DNA from: Tretioscincus oriximinensis
Lineage: Eukaryota > Chordata > Lepidosauria > Squamata > Gymnophthalmidae
Assembly (NCBI GenBank): GCA_022410635.1
Contig: JAJVDF010000245.1
Coordinates: forward strand, 1,233,150-1,297,149
Direction of reading: 5' to 3'
DNA length: 64,000 bases
The translations under genes were made by a program, and so were the position numbers. Shown in pieces: positions 1 through 11,166 of the stretch. Under the pieces are notes generated by a model that did not search any database, was not told the origin of the DNA, and saw only the letters and a program-made list of their open reading frames with translations. The stretch's first letter is position 1. The number at the start of each line of letters is the position of its first letter.

Positions 1-1830
1 GATTCGTACGGAATTGGACTCCACATTGAGCAGTGATCGAAGGGAGGTGTCCGGGGCAACGTCTGGTCCTGTTGTATGGGATCGGTTTCGGTTGTTGGAT
101 CCTGAGGAGGTGGACAAGCTGCTGGGAGATGGGAGGCCTACCACCTGTCCCCTTGATCCTTGCCCCTCTTGGTTGGTTAAGGCCAGCAGGGGCGGTTTGG
201 CCTGTTGGATCCAGGAAATTGTCAACGCCTCCTTGCGGGAGGGGGAGGTTCCGGCGGCTCTGAAAGAGGCGCTGGTCCGCCCCCTCCTCAAGAGGGCTTC
301 CCTGGATCCGGAGGTCCTGAATAACTACCGCCCGGTGGCGAATATACCATACCTGGGCAAGGTCTTGGAGAGGGTGGTGGCCGCCCAGCTGCAGGCTCGC
401 TTGGATGAAGCTGATTATCTAGATCCTTGTCAATCCGGCTTCAGGGGGGGGTTCAGCACTGAGACAGCCTTGGTCGCCCTGATGGATGACCTACTCCAGG
501 AGAGAGACAGGGGCAATGGGTCCCTGTTGATACTCCTGGATCTCTCAGCGGCTTTCGATACCATCGATCATGGTATCCTTCTGGAACGTCTTCGGGGGCT
601 GGGATTGGGAGGTACTGTCTTGCAGTGGTTCTCTTCCTACCTCCGGNGANGACTCCAGAGGATAGCAATGGGGGACTGCGTATCGANACCCTGGGTGCTC
701 TCGTGTGGAGTGCCTCAGGGTTCGATCCTGTCTCCCATGCTCNTTAACATCTACATGAAGCCGCTGGGTGAGGTCATCAGGCNGTTTGGAGTGGGGTGCC
801 ATCAATATGCTGATGACACCCAGCTCTATCTTGCCATGCCATCAGAATCAGGTGAGGCCGTAGCNGTGCTNGACCGTTGCCTGGAGGCGGTCAAGGGCTG
901 GATGGGATCTAACAAATTGAGGCTGAACCCTGACAAGACGGAAGTGCTATTGGTAAAGGGATCCCGTGTCCAGAAACTTGATAGACACCCGGTTCTTGAT
1001 GGAGCNGGCTTGCTCCAGAAGGAACAGGTGCGTGATNTGGGGGTCCTNCTAGACTCGTCACTGTCACTTGAAGGTCAGGTGGCAGCGACAGCTAGAACGG
1101 CCTTTTCCTATTTNCGATTGGTCCGCCAGTTGCGGCCGTTCCTGGACAGGGGGTCTTTGGCCACGGTTCTTCATGCTCTGGTAACCTCCAGATTAGACTA
1201 CTGCAATGCACTCTACGTGGGGCTTCCCTTGAAGACAGTTCGGAGGCTGGAGCTAGTGCAGAATGCAGCAGCTCGTCTGTTGTCGGGTGTGTCTGGCCGG
1301 ACGTCCATCACGCCGGTCCTCAAAGAACTGCACTGGCTACCTATTCGCTACCGAGCCCAATTCAAGGTGCTTATACTGACGTATAAAGCCCTAAACGGTT
1401 TGGGTCCTGAATACTTGAGGGANCGCCTTTTCCCATATAGTCCTGCCCGGTCTCTGCGATCAGAAGGAGAGGGCCTTCTAGTTGTCCCCTCCTGCTCTAA
1501 GATAAGGGGGGCGGGGGCGCGGGGAAGAGCCTTCTCGGTAATGGCCCCGATATTATGGAACAGCCTCCCCTCGGAAGCACGCCAGGCGCCTTCTTTACTA
1601 TCTTTTAGGCGCCTGGTAAAGACCTATCTCTTCACCCGGGCCTTTTCATGTTAGCCCCCCCCTACCAGAGGACGACATTTTTAACAGTTGTGTTTTATGA
1701 TTTTAATCTTGTGAAGGTCATGGCGACCCGAATTTTTTAATTTTTGTAAGCCGCCCTGGACACCTTCGGGGGGAAGGGCGGGGTAAAAATCTTTTAAATA
1801 ATAATAATAATAAATAAATAAATAATGTGG
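1..1830 (+). mobile_element. L2-clade LINE, 3' part with RT open from the window edge
   Basis: Non-LTR retrotransposon. An open frame from 14 to 1654 (546 residues, about 12 of them undetermined because of single Ns) carries reverse-transcriptase blocks: NNYRPVANIPYLGKVLE, CQSGFRGGFSTETAL, LLDLSAAFDTIDH, GVPQGSILSP and the catalytic YADD at 806-817, then the thumb and C-terminal region (KELHWLPIRYRAQFKVL). The stop at 1652-1654 is followed by a short 3'UTR with a GCCGCCCTGG...CTTCGGGG...GGGCGGGG hairpin-like tail and ATA/AAAT repeats to about 1830. The endonuclease domain is not in the window; the element runs off the left edge or is 5' truncated. The open frame suggests a fairly young copy. 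The initial Met context is not meaningful because the true start lies outside. Confidence 0.9.
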
Positions 1831-1908
1831 CATAAAATTCATAGATTGCCAAGCAGCAAGCCTGCATCAGTCTCACCCACCAAAAAGTTACTGTCAGTAT
1901 AGGCAGTA

Positions 1909-2162
1909 GAGCCAGTTTGGTGTAGTGGTTAGAGTGTGGGACTCAGACCTGGTAGCCTCCCGGTTCGATTCCCCACTCCTCCACGAAAGCCAGCTGGGTG
2001 ACTTTGGACCAGTCACAGTTCTTTGAACTCTCTCAGCCCCACCTACTCCACAGGGTGTCTGCTGTGGAGAAAGCAACAAAAGCTATGTGTGCCACCCTAT
2101 GGTTGGCCGCCCTGAGACCTTCGGGTGTAGGGCGGGATACAAGTACAAATAAATAAATAAAT
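1909..2162 (+). mobile_element. tRNA-derived SINE with L2-like 3' tail (copy 1)
   Basis: Non-coding retroposon about 254 bp long. Internal pol III promoter boxes are visible: A box TAGTGGTTAGAG (1923-1934) and B box GGTTCGATTCC (1972-1982). The 3' end, CCGCCCTGAGACCTTCGGG...GGGCGGGATAC followed by (AAAT)n, closely resembles the tail of the L2 at 1-1830, so L2 machinery probably mobilised it. This is the cleanest plus-strand copy of the family in the window. Confidence 0.9.
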
Positions 2163-3737
2163 ACTTGGCTTAGTATACATTAACAGCATCAGATCTGATT
2201 CAAGGCACCCTTCTATGTAACATTACCCTAGTAGGCTCCTTGCATTTTGAGTCACTGAATGAAAGGATAACAATATAGAGGTTAAAACAGCAGACAAAAA
2301 AACGTGCAATAAGAGACTCTGGATATTGTCTCGTAGTCTCCTCGTGCCATGCAAATAGCAGGTGATACATATTTAGCTTGTAAGTAACAGCTCAGGTTCT
2401 AGCTGTCTGCATCCCCTCAAATCTCATGAAAGGTAACCAGCAGATTTTTTTTTCCTAAGTAATTTTCAGAGTACAACTATGTCAGTTCCAAAATAGTAAA
2501 TGCTTGGAAATTATGCCCTCTAATTAAGGATGAACAGATTGCCATGAGCTACATGATACTGAGGTCCCATTTCCCACATGGAATATAATGCAGCAAGTTG
2601 CCATGATAAACTACAGCTGTGCCCCCTGCTGCGGAAAGCATTTTAACAATTCCTGCATTGTATTTCAACAAACACACGCTACTTTTATTTCAGATGCACC
2701 TGCTTGTGTTTTATATTCAGACAAAACCTGGCAGGTCATGTCTCTAGAAATAATATTTCAGCAATCATGTGCATGCAAAAGATTTCTTGAGTGAAACAGC
2801 TAGAGAAAAAATTGTTCTCCACACTAACAATAACCAGAGTGACAGTCCCAGTGCATTGAACATGGAGAGCTTCAGAAAAGTCAGGATATTTCCTCAAAAG
2901 ATATTTCCTTTGTTTAATGAATCAGCATGCAAATGAAAAGGGATGGCTTAGAACATCCATAACTCTTCAAGTTCTGCTAAGAAAAGAAGAAAAAAATTAA
3001 AAGGTTAATCCAATTTAAATGCAACATATAAAAAGGATACATGAAAATTTTCATGCTTTGTTTGAAAGAAATAGCAAGTTAGAGATCATCTTCACCTAAA
3101 TTTTAATCCAGCTTCAGCTCACTCTCAGGCCACATCCACACGTTTTAGGGGAAAGCAGGTTCATATGCCACTCACACCTACCTTGTTTGTTGCACACTGG
3201 TTCCAGGGACCTTCTCGCTTGGAGCATACACACACCATAGCAACATCCGGGGACGCTGGCGTCATAACATGAATCCTGTGCACCAGCTTCCTGATTGGCT
3301 GTTGGAGTTCCATCATATGCGACCTCACATCAAGACCTCATTCCAGCAGCAAGGAAGCCCTGATGTAGGCATGTGGACAGAGCAGTGCCTCTGCTGCTAG
3401 ATCGCAATTTCCCCACTTTCAAAAGGAGCAGGGCAAAGGGCCTTTTTTCCACACAATTGCCATGATTTTTAAAAATTCCTGGGGAACAGCAGAAGTCCCA
3501 CTAGACTGGAAAAGGCCAAATGTTGTCCTTATTTTCAAAAAGTGGGAAAGATGGAGTCAGGAAACTATAGGCCTTGGAGCTTGACTTCAATACCAGTAAA
3601 ACTGCTTGAACAAGTTATTAAAAATGTATGCCAACACTTGGATGGGAATACAGTAATTAACCAGAACCAACATGGATTTGCAACAAACAAATCATATCAA
3701 ACTAATCTATTTTTTTCCATTACAGAATCACTGAATG

Positions 3738-3840
3738 GGTCAATCCGGGAAGTGCAGTAGAGGTACTTCCCAGATGCAATTAGTGGACCACTGTGTGAGG
3801 CAGATTCAGCAGGGCTCCTCTTATGATCTTATGTTCTGAT
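3738..3840 (+). mobile_element. Short CR1-like 3' end nested in the older CR1
   Basis: Carries the CACTGTGTGAGGCAGATT motif and a TCTTATGATCTTATGTTCTG tail. Both are shared with the CR1-type 3' ends at 57612-57987, 38738-39013 and the reverse copies at 31.2 and 61.1 kb. It interrupts the RT-like text of the surrounding CR1. Confidence 0.6.
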
Positions 3841-4077
3841 ATTCTTCTGTAATATATCTTGACTTCAGCAAAGCATTTGACAAAGTAGCTCATGTCATCC
3901 TTATTAAAAAAATGACTAAATATGAAATTGACAAGTCAACAGATGGATTCATAACTGGCTTAGTGATTGTACTCAAAGAGTAGTAACAAATGATTGCACA
4001 TCCAGTTAGAACAATGTTTCAAGTAGGGTACCACAAAAATCTATCCTAGTGCCAGTGCTGTTTAACATTTTTATAAT

Positions 4078-4258
4078 ATTATTTATTTATAAGGCACTTT
4101 TCACACATAGCTTTTGTTACTTTCTCCAGAACAGACACCCTGGGAAGTAGTTCTAAAGAATTGTGACAGAACCCAGCTGGCTTCATGGGTGAGTGTGGCA
4201 TCGAATCCAGGGATTATCAGGTATGAGTCCAACAGTCACTACTACACTTAACTGGCTC
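4078..4258 (-). mobile_element. tRNA-derived SINE (copy 2, decayed, nested in CR1)
   Basis: Reverse-complement copy of the SINE at 1909-2162: poly(ATTT) side first, then ACATAGCTTTTGTTACTTTCTCC, AGACACCCTG, and the reversed B and A boxes ending in AACTGGCTC. It is diverged and lacks part of the tail. Confidence 0.75.
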
Positions 4259-5104
4259 TTACATAAGGAAATTGAAGGAAACTCGTCAAATTTGCCAATG
4301 ACACAAAGCTAGAAGGGGTTGCTAATACTAAACAAAAGAAAAAAAGAATTAAAAAAGATATACAACTAACTAACAAAATAATATTTAACAGGGAGAAATG
4401 CAAGATTCTACACTTGGACAAGAAAAATGAAAATAGCTCGTATATGGAATATGTCTAAGCAGCAGCACAGGTGAAAAGGACCTGGGTGTATTGGTAGATC
4501 ACAGACTAAACATGAGTCAACAGTGTAAAGCTTCTTCAAAAAGGCAAACACAATTCCGGGGTGAATTAAGAGAAACGTAGAATCTAGAATACGTGAAGTA
4601 ATTATTCCTCTCCACCCTACTTTGGTCAGACACCACTGTGTTTAGTTCTGGGCACCCCAATTTAAAAAGGACATTGATAAACTAGAGCAAGTTCAAAGGA
4701 CAGTTAGAAGGAAAAGGAATAGTTAAAAGATCTAGGAATGTTTAGTCAGCAAAACTGAGAGGAGACCTGAAAACTGTCTACAAATATCTGAAGGGCTGTC
4801 ACAGACCAGAGAGAGCAAGGTGTTGGACCTGATAACTCTGAAGGTCCCTTCCAGCTCTCTGATTCTCTGATTCATCGTGGAATTACTGCTTTTGCCAAAG
4901 TACCTGTATGTAGGAAGTGCACTAAAAACAAAGGGATGGAATCCAGGTACTCTTGAAATAACATCAATCCCACAAAGAAACAACCAGGGCCATATTTAGG
5001 CAAAATATCGCTACTGGTATTAGTAAGAAGAGTTTATTTTTTATTTCATTTATTATTATTATAAAACCCAAAGTAGCTGAGGGAAGAGGGGAAGTGAAAT
5101 AAAT

Positions 5105-5884
5105 AAGTAAGTGAGTAGGTGAGTGAGTGATTAGGGTTGCCACCTGTCCCTTATTATATGGGATGTCCCTTATTTTAGCTCAAAATTATGCGTCCCGTAT
5201 TTATCAGTCACTGTCCCGTATTTTTGGCTTCTGGCAGGCAGGATGCAGTCGGTGGCAATGATAAACTTCCGGGTGAAGGCGGAGCGCGCCACTGGTTTCT
5301 GTGGTACGTGGCGGAGCAGAGCTTCGGGAGAAGCCTTAAAAGGCTGCATTGCCACTGCGCTGTTTGCTGGCCTGTGAAGACGAGCATTGAGACTGAGCTG
5401 CTGCTGGTGCCTTCTCACTCGTCTTCAGTGTGCATGCATCTTGTGGCACAAACCTAGGCAGCAGCACTTCTGTCTGCGGCTGCCCCAGTCACCTGCTCTT
5501 GGTCCCAACAGCCCTTTTTAGGGCTATCTATATCTTCTGCTTGCACGAGCAAGCAATCTATGAACTTGGAGTCCTGTTTGGTGCCAAACTTTAAGTTGTG
5601 AAGCATCCTGGGCATTGTTGCAAGGCAGAGTCTCTGCCCCAGTAGGGTGCTTAGCAGTTTGGGCGTCAACTTTTGTAATTCTGCAGCAGAGCCCTGCCTC
5701 TGGCTTGGACTTGTCCTACAGGCATTTAGGTTTTTGTTTATAGTTTTTATAGTTTTTTAGTGTCCCTTATTTTTGTGAAATGTCCCTTATTTTTAAGAGC
5801 ATGTCCCGTATTTCACTTATCAAAAGGTGGCAACCCTAGTGAGTGAGTGAGTGAGTGAGTGAGTGAGTGAGTGAGTGAGTGAGT
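5105..5884. repeat. GTGA tetranucleotide repeat split by a transposon
   Basis: GTGAGTGAGTGA lies immediately left (to 5131) and an expanded (GTGA)n tract of about eleven units immediately right (5839-5884) of the 703-bp element. Confidence 0.85.
5134..5836. mobile_element. 703-bp non-autonomous DNA transposon with GGGTTGCCACC inverted ends
   Basis: The ends are perfect inverted repeats (GGGTTGCCACCT... and ...AGGTGGCAACCC) flanked by TA on both sides, consistent with TA target duplication. Subterminal repeats TGTCCCTTATTTT and GTCCCGTATTT appear on both sides, in inverted relation only at the very ends. The interior (about 5230-5750) has short open frames but no recognisable transposase. It sits inside a GTGA microsatellite. 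Confidence 0.75.
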
Positions 5885-6090
5885 GGCCAAAATATAGCCA
5901 AAATATGGGCCTGGAAACAACAGAAACAAAGCACTGCAAAAATAAATATCCACTGTCTGAACCACCTTCCATTTTTCCTGTCTTTGGTTATAGTGCTGCT
6001 TGCTTTCAGGTTTGTGGGTAAAAGTTGAGGAACTCCACAAAATTGAACATTCTGCTGTGCTGCTAGCGGCGATCACTTCTAAGATAGTCA

Positions 6091-6187
6091 ATTTCAGAGA
6101 AAAAGTCGTGCTAGTCTAGTAGAAAGTCCAGCAAAGGAGCTAGCAGCACTTTGAGACTCTCAAAGTGCTGCTAGCTCCTTTGCTGAT
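6091..6187. repeat. Interspersed repeat end with perfect 27-bp inverted repeat
   Basis: Arms at 6129-6155 and 6159-6185 are perfect reverse complements with a 3-base spacer (ACT). The sequence AGTAGAAAGTCCAGCAAAGG is also found, reversed, in the repeat at 45181-45306. The repeat class is not identified. Confidence 0.8.
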
Positions 6188-6504
6188 AACTTCTAAGTGA
6201 GTGATCACTTCATGCTGCAACTACCAAATGATAAGAATACATTTTGAAACAGCCTTCGTAATAACTTAAANACTTATGTAGCAATAGTCTTCTACAGCCA
6301 CCTATGTAATCTAATCAGTTTCTAATCATCTCACAGATTATGCCTGAAGAACTGCATCACATTTTTATGTAAGGAATCTTTCAGGATGTCAGAAGAGGAC
6401 CAAGAAGTCCTAAGAGCTTTCTTCAGTTGCTAGTGAGGGGGAATTTAGTGACTGAAAGGAAAGAACTGGTTCTTAAAATGTTCACTTATCTTCTGGTTTT
6501 AAGC

Positions 6505-6536
6505 GCTGTGTTTATTAAAGCTTTAATAAACACAGC
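6505..6536. repeat. Perfect 32-bp palindrome
   Basis: GCTGTGTTTATTAAAG followed directly by its exact reverse complement, with no spacer. It can form a cruciform or hairpin; no function is evident. Confidence 0.85.
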
Positions 6537-6539
6537 TTT

Positions 6540-8390
6540 TTTATTAAGACAAATACTAAATTGATATTAAACTTTTGTCTATGTTGTTTGTGATATTCCA
6601 TGCTTATAACATATAATAAAATGCACACTATTCACTTTCTAAACTACCAGTAAGAAGCTCTGGTGTGCTGGGTAAGTGGCCCAAACATTAGGCAGAGAAC
6701 CAAACAGTTTGCCTACAACAGCTTTACTGCTAGTTACTGTGTATATATTTTAGAAATATTTGCACATTGCTCCTTCTTTTTTTAAATGATAATTAGTAAA
6801 CTGTTTTCCTTTCTCAATCATTTATTTTTCTGTCATAGTGTCACCTTCAGTGATAAGTTTAATCACAGGACTCAGGCAGTGGTCTTAAATTTAACCAATG
6901 ACATGCTACACAGCACACAGCAAAGGGAAACCAGGCCCTCCTGTGTTTCATAGTAACTGCATAGCTATCATTCTTGATCATTAGGAGCAGAATCAACGTC
7001 CACCAATGCTCTCTTTGCAGATATCTAAACAACTTATTCATTTGAAAAACTAGTGGGAACTGAACAGGAATGTTAATTATATGAATCAGAACTTCAGCAT
7101 GAGGTTTATAGATAGACACCTCAATCTATAATCTAAGCAATTGTTCCCATTTTCATCCATGGGTTCTGAAATTCCAGGGCCATATCTCTTGAGATGCTAA
7201 CCTCAAGACTCACAGTTTATGAATCAATAAACATTCCAGGCTACTGAGAACATTTCTTTGTTTTTAAAGTCCTTAGATGACCCACAGTCATGCTTTGGGT
7301 AAGCATGGGATACCTGTAATAGTCATCAATGTTTGAGACAGTTTTATACCTTTCCTGCGTTATATACTTTGTTTGGGGATACAGTATATCTTGGAATAGG
7401 GCCCTGCCATTTGCATGCTAGTGTAGGCTGTATCAGGATCTGAATAGCCTACATTGGCATGAGATGTGGAGGTCCCTGTTCTGGACATACTAATTACCCC
7501 GATTTATCAGGGGTATGGAAATGACCTGGAAAATAATCGTACATCTTGGGAATTTGGGGTAACACACAGATCCCCAGGGAAGCCTATGAATTTTTTAAAA
7601 GTGGGTTTGACAATCTGATTTTTAACACTGACCGGAGTCTGGGATTCTCTTCCATCACAGTATTCATATGCTTATCTGGTCCTGTTCAGGCTTGCATGAT
7701 CTATGCCAGCATCTACTTCTTCTGGTCATGCCAGGATGATTCCTGCTTCTGCCACATGTTATTCTTGGTGTGACCAAAAAGTAGCAAGCCATTTGTGCAA
7801 ATCAGGAAGTAGCAGGAGGCACAGGCATTAAACAGGACTGAGGCAGGCTCATGGCAACAGGTTGTTAATAGCAGTCTGGGCAATGGCAGGGGTGGGGAGG
7901 GCCTGCTGAACAAAACTAGGGATCCTCTCTGAATTGGAGGGGGGAGGTCAAAGGCCCCCAATCCAGGATTTTCCTAGGTATTCTGCAAGAGTTGGTATTA
8001 GTTCTGGGACCTAACATGCATTTCCATATTTTCATAATGTGTTTCCACAATTTCCAAAGATCATTTGATGTCTTTATCAGACATGTACCCTGATATTTCA
8101 TCATAGTTCAACAAAATAGTATGAAATATAGAGATGGGTAGAAATAGGTAACACAAATGTATAGCACAATGGTCGGAAGTCCCTTACTTTTATTAGACGT
8201 TTTTATAAGATAGCATGATCTTTTTTTTTATGACGGTGTTGATTTTCTTATATGAACTTTGTCCATAGAGGTTTAAAATTTGAAATTTCCTCAAGAGAGG
8301 AAGTTGAGAATAGATGAAGGTATTCTGCTTCTGCTTAAGAATGCCCAGAAACAATTGGTAGATCACTGTGTGAGACAGAATGCTTGACTA
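6540..8390. other. Intergenic stretch, one diverged repeat
   Basis: No gene is seen. The segment around 7535-7660 resembles 14150-14270 (shared AAGCCTGTG/AAGCCTATG, TTTTAAAA and TCTGGGATTC/TCTGAGATTCC landmarks in the same order), so both are copies of an old repeat of unknown class. A short CR1-like 3' end lies near 8340-8400 (CACTGTGTGAGACAGAATGC). Confidence 0.5.
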
Positions 8391-8764
8391 AATGGGCAAT
8401 GACTTTTTTTATTTATTTATACTTATACACCATCCAACAGTGGCTGGTGCAGTTTGGGGCTGGATGGGTGCAGGTTCCTCCAGCCTCGGCAAAGTTAGGA
8501 AAGTGGCTGGAAGGAGGCACATTCAGGCACTTAACGGTCTCTCTTTCAGTCTGCAAATTGAATGTCTATACAAAATGGTACCTCTACGGAACCTGGGAGA
8601 GAGACCGTAGCCCCTCCTAGACAGCCCTTCCATTGGTTCAGGGTTTGGCAACCCCTTTTGACAATTAAAAAAGCTGCTTGGAACTTTTTAATTTGTTGGC
8701 AGCTCATATATGAAAGGAGATTTTATAATTGATTTTAATCTCTGAGTGTTCACAGAATCCCATG

Positions 8765-8930
8765 AACACAGTNGCCAGCCACCACTGACCCCGTCCTACA
8801 CCCAAAGGTCTCAGGGCAGCCAATAGTAAAACATCAATACAAAATTAAAACAGTATAAAACAGTATCTAATTGTAGGGACAAAGCTGACATTTCTTCAGC
8901 CAAAGGGCAGGTAAAAGAGGTCCATGGCTT
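8765..8930 (-). mobile_element. L2 3' end fragment
   Basis: Reverse-complement L2-type tail (CCCAAAGGTCTCAGGGCAGCC, then CAATACAAAATTAAAACAGT and ACATTTCTTCAGCCAAAGGGC). The same order of motifs occurs at 50710-50880 in a longer antisense L2. Confidence 0.65.
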
Positions 8931-9723
8931 GATCCAGCCATGCTACTCTTAGATTCAACTGTGGTACAGCTCATAATACTCAGTACAAGTTTCTAAACTG
9001 TTTACACGTGGTGCCTTCATGGCCTGCCCCTGCCATTTCTAACTTTGCAGTTTAGCAATTATCACAGCAGCTGAATGGAAAAACAAATGGCCATATTGCA
9101 TTGGATCTGATGATTAGGTTATCGCTTAAACCCCATTGTTCTATCAGCTTAACAGCAGAATTCACTAAAGCAATCAGGAGATTAAAAAAGAACAATTCCT
9201 GAGTAGTTATATCCAAATGATAACATAGCAATGGATTAGTTATAAAATGCACAGGTTCGACAAAAAAAGCAAAAACATTTTTTAAGGATGATATTCACAA
9301 AAAGTATGCAGGCTTCCAATAATTTTGCATGAGCCAAGAACTTCTACTCCTTTTTGAGAAGGCCACAGACTTCAACCATCTTTTCCTTTTTTATTTATTT
9401 TTTTAAAATTTTATTGTATTTTGTTCAAAGTGAAACAATATCTTTCTTTTTTNAAAAAAAAAAAACACCTGTCCAAAATAAAGCTAAAAACTAACAATAT
9501 TACTGAACTAATTTTACAGGTATAATAAAGAAGTTTATAATTAGAAAAATAAACTGATAGTATTGTTCTAAGCACAATGTCTGTGTTTGTAACTGCTGGT
9601 AATACCTCTATACACTGGAATTAAAGAGATTCCCCCAAATCTGTATCATCCAGAATGGCAAAAATTTAATCAGGAAGAAAAATCATGGAACTGCTAGCCC
9701 TATTTATAGCTATATAAGCCAGA

Positions 9724-9855
9724 GGGGTTCAACTGATAGCTCTCCAGAGGATCATGAACTACAACTTCCAACCTTCTATTTAATCCAGGGTGGAAGTAAA
9801 ATGGGAGTTGTAGTTCAGGAATATCCGCAGGGCTACCAGTTGGAGACCCTGCTAT
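9724..9855. mobile_element. Palindromic MITE-like element (hAT-like arms)
   Basis: Two arms of about 50 bp form an imperfect inverted repeat: AACTGATAGCTCTCC...TGAACTACAACTTCCA on the left and TGGGAGTTGTAGTTCA...GGGCTACCAGTT on the right. The ACTACAACTCCCA motif is common in short hAT-type elements. No coding potential. Confidence 0.6.
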
Positions 9856-10575
9856 GCTTAGATGAACATAAAAAGGGTGCAGCTTCTGAAGAGGTGTTTT
9901 TTTCATTCCTTTCTAACTAATAATGAACTCTATTGCAGATACACAAATGATAGAGCCAAAATGTGAGGGGAATCAAACAGGGCTTATTTTGAGAAACCAT
10001 TTCCAAATGAGTGCACAATGTGTGGATATAGGGGGGGGGAAGCCCTGCATCATGTAGGTTTAAAGGCTTGCCTCTCATCGGCCACCATTAGGGTGGCTTT
10101 ACTTGCTCCATAACAACCATTTTGAGACCAGGATTCACTACAGAGGTTTCTGAGAGTCAATTGTATGAATGAAAAGGGGCACACAAACACAGTCTTCAAG
10201 ATGTAGCCCCTTTTACTCTGCTTCACGATTTGTAATCTGCCTTAATCTCAAGGGGAATTAAAACAAGATTTACCTAGGTTTGTAGTGCAGTAAAACAGTT
10301 TAATTTGTTTTCCTGTGAAAAACTGGGGAAGCCTTTGTTAGTGCTAGTACATCTTCACTGATTATGTGGCATAGTATGAAGAAAAACTATATACCTAGCT
10401 GCTGCTTTATTATAGTGCCAATTAAGATTGCATCAACACTGGGGGGAAACTGGCAAGCAATGGGTTTCTAAGGACTAGCAAGCAAACACACTGAGAAGTG
10501 CACTTCCCACAAATCAGAAGGACAGATGCTGGGAAAACTGACCAGATTTTCTGAGGCCCAAGCTGGGGCAATTAA

Positions 10576-11112
10576 TAGGCTGACCAGATGACCCCTTTTG
10601 GGTGGGGGGGGGTTGAAAACCCAGTTTTGGGGTGCCTCCCAGTTTTTTATGAGGAAAATATTTTCAAAAAAATATTTTTTTTCAAAAAAAAATGTTTTTT
10701 AATTTTCTTTTCCTCAGAAAAAAGGGAAGCACCCCAAAAACTGGTTTCTTCATGAATATGCAAATCACCCACCAACATACATACCACTCCGAAATCCCCA
10801 CCCGAGAAATCCATGAAGCATGCAAAAAANTTTTGAAGTGTGCAAGGTTTTTGAAGTGTATGAGAATTTTTCAAAGTGCATGAGAAACTTGCATTTTTTT
10901 TATTTTTTACCGAGGGGAGGGTGGCTTCAGGAGCTGGCACCAGTTGCCAGAGACCCCTAGGGGTGGTGCAGTGAATTTTGTTTTTTAAAAAATTAAACTT
11001 TTTAAAATAAACTCTTCAGCAAAAACTGGTAAATCACTCCCCCCTCACCAGAGGGCAGGATAAACATTCCACAACCAGCTTTCCCCCCAAAAGGGGTCAC
11101 CCGATCAGCCTA
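10576..11112. mobile_element. Foldback DNA element, longest copy (537 bp)
   Basis: Ends are TAGGCTGACCAGATGACCCC and GGGGTCACCCGATCAGCCTA. An internal hairpin (GGTGCCTCCCAGTTTTTT ... AAAAAAGGGAAGCACCCC) lies at 10630-10735. The 10745-11030 interior is not present in the sister copies at 39366 and 49903. Confidence 0.7.
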
Positions 11113-11166
11113 GATGCTGGAGGATGCTCACAACCTTTGAATTCTTGTTTCACAGCCATGAATATA

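Larger units (their letters stand above)
3440..4873 (+). mobile_element. Old CR1 LINE fragment with nested insertions
   Basis: Decayed CR1 copy. Near 3500-3700 a translated stretch gives typical CR1 RT text (GNYRPWSLTSIPVKLLEQVI, then HGFATNKSYQTNL). Later pieces near 3855-3910 and 4260-4740 are degraded RT and thumb. The 3' end at 4826-4873 reads CTGAAGGTCCCTTCCAGCTC then GATTCTCT repeats, the hallmark CR1 terminus. It has many frameshifts and stops, so it is not functional. It is interrupted by a second LINE 3' end (about 3738-3840) and a reversed SINE (4078-4258). Confidence 0.8.

Noticed and set aside
14..1654. A cellular gene encoding a 546-residue protein
   Set aside because: The motifs (GVPQGS, YADD and others) are those of an L2 reverse transcriptase, and decayed relatives occur at 41300 and 50690.
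1909..2162. A functional tRNA gene
   Set aside because: The A and B boxes belong to a SINE head; the cloverleaf is not maintained and the sequence continues into a SINE body and tail.
5839..5884. CRISPR-like regular repeat
   Set aside because: It is a tetranucleotide microsatellite with no spacers, in vertebrate DNA.
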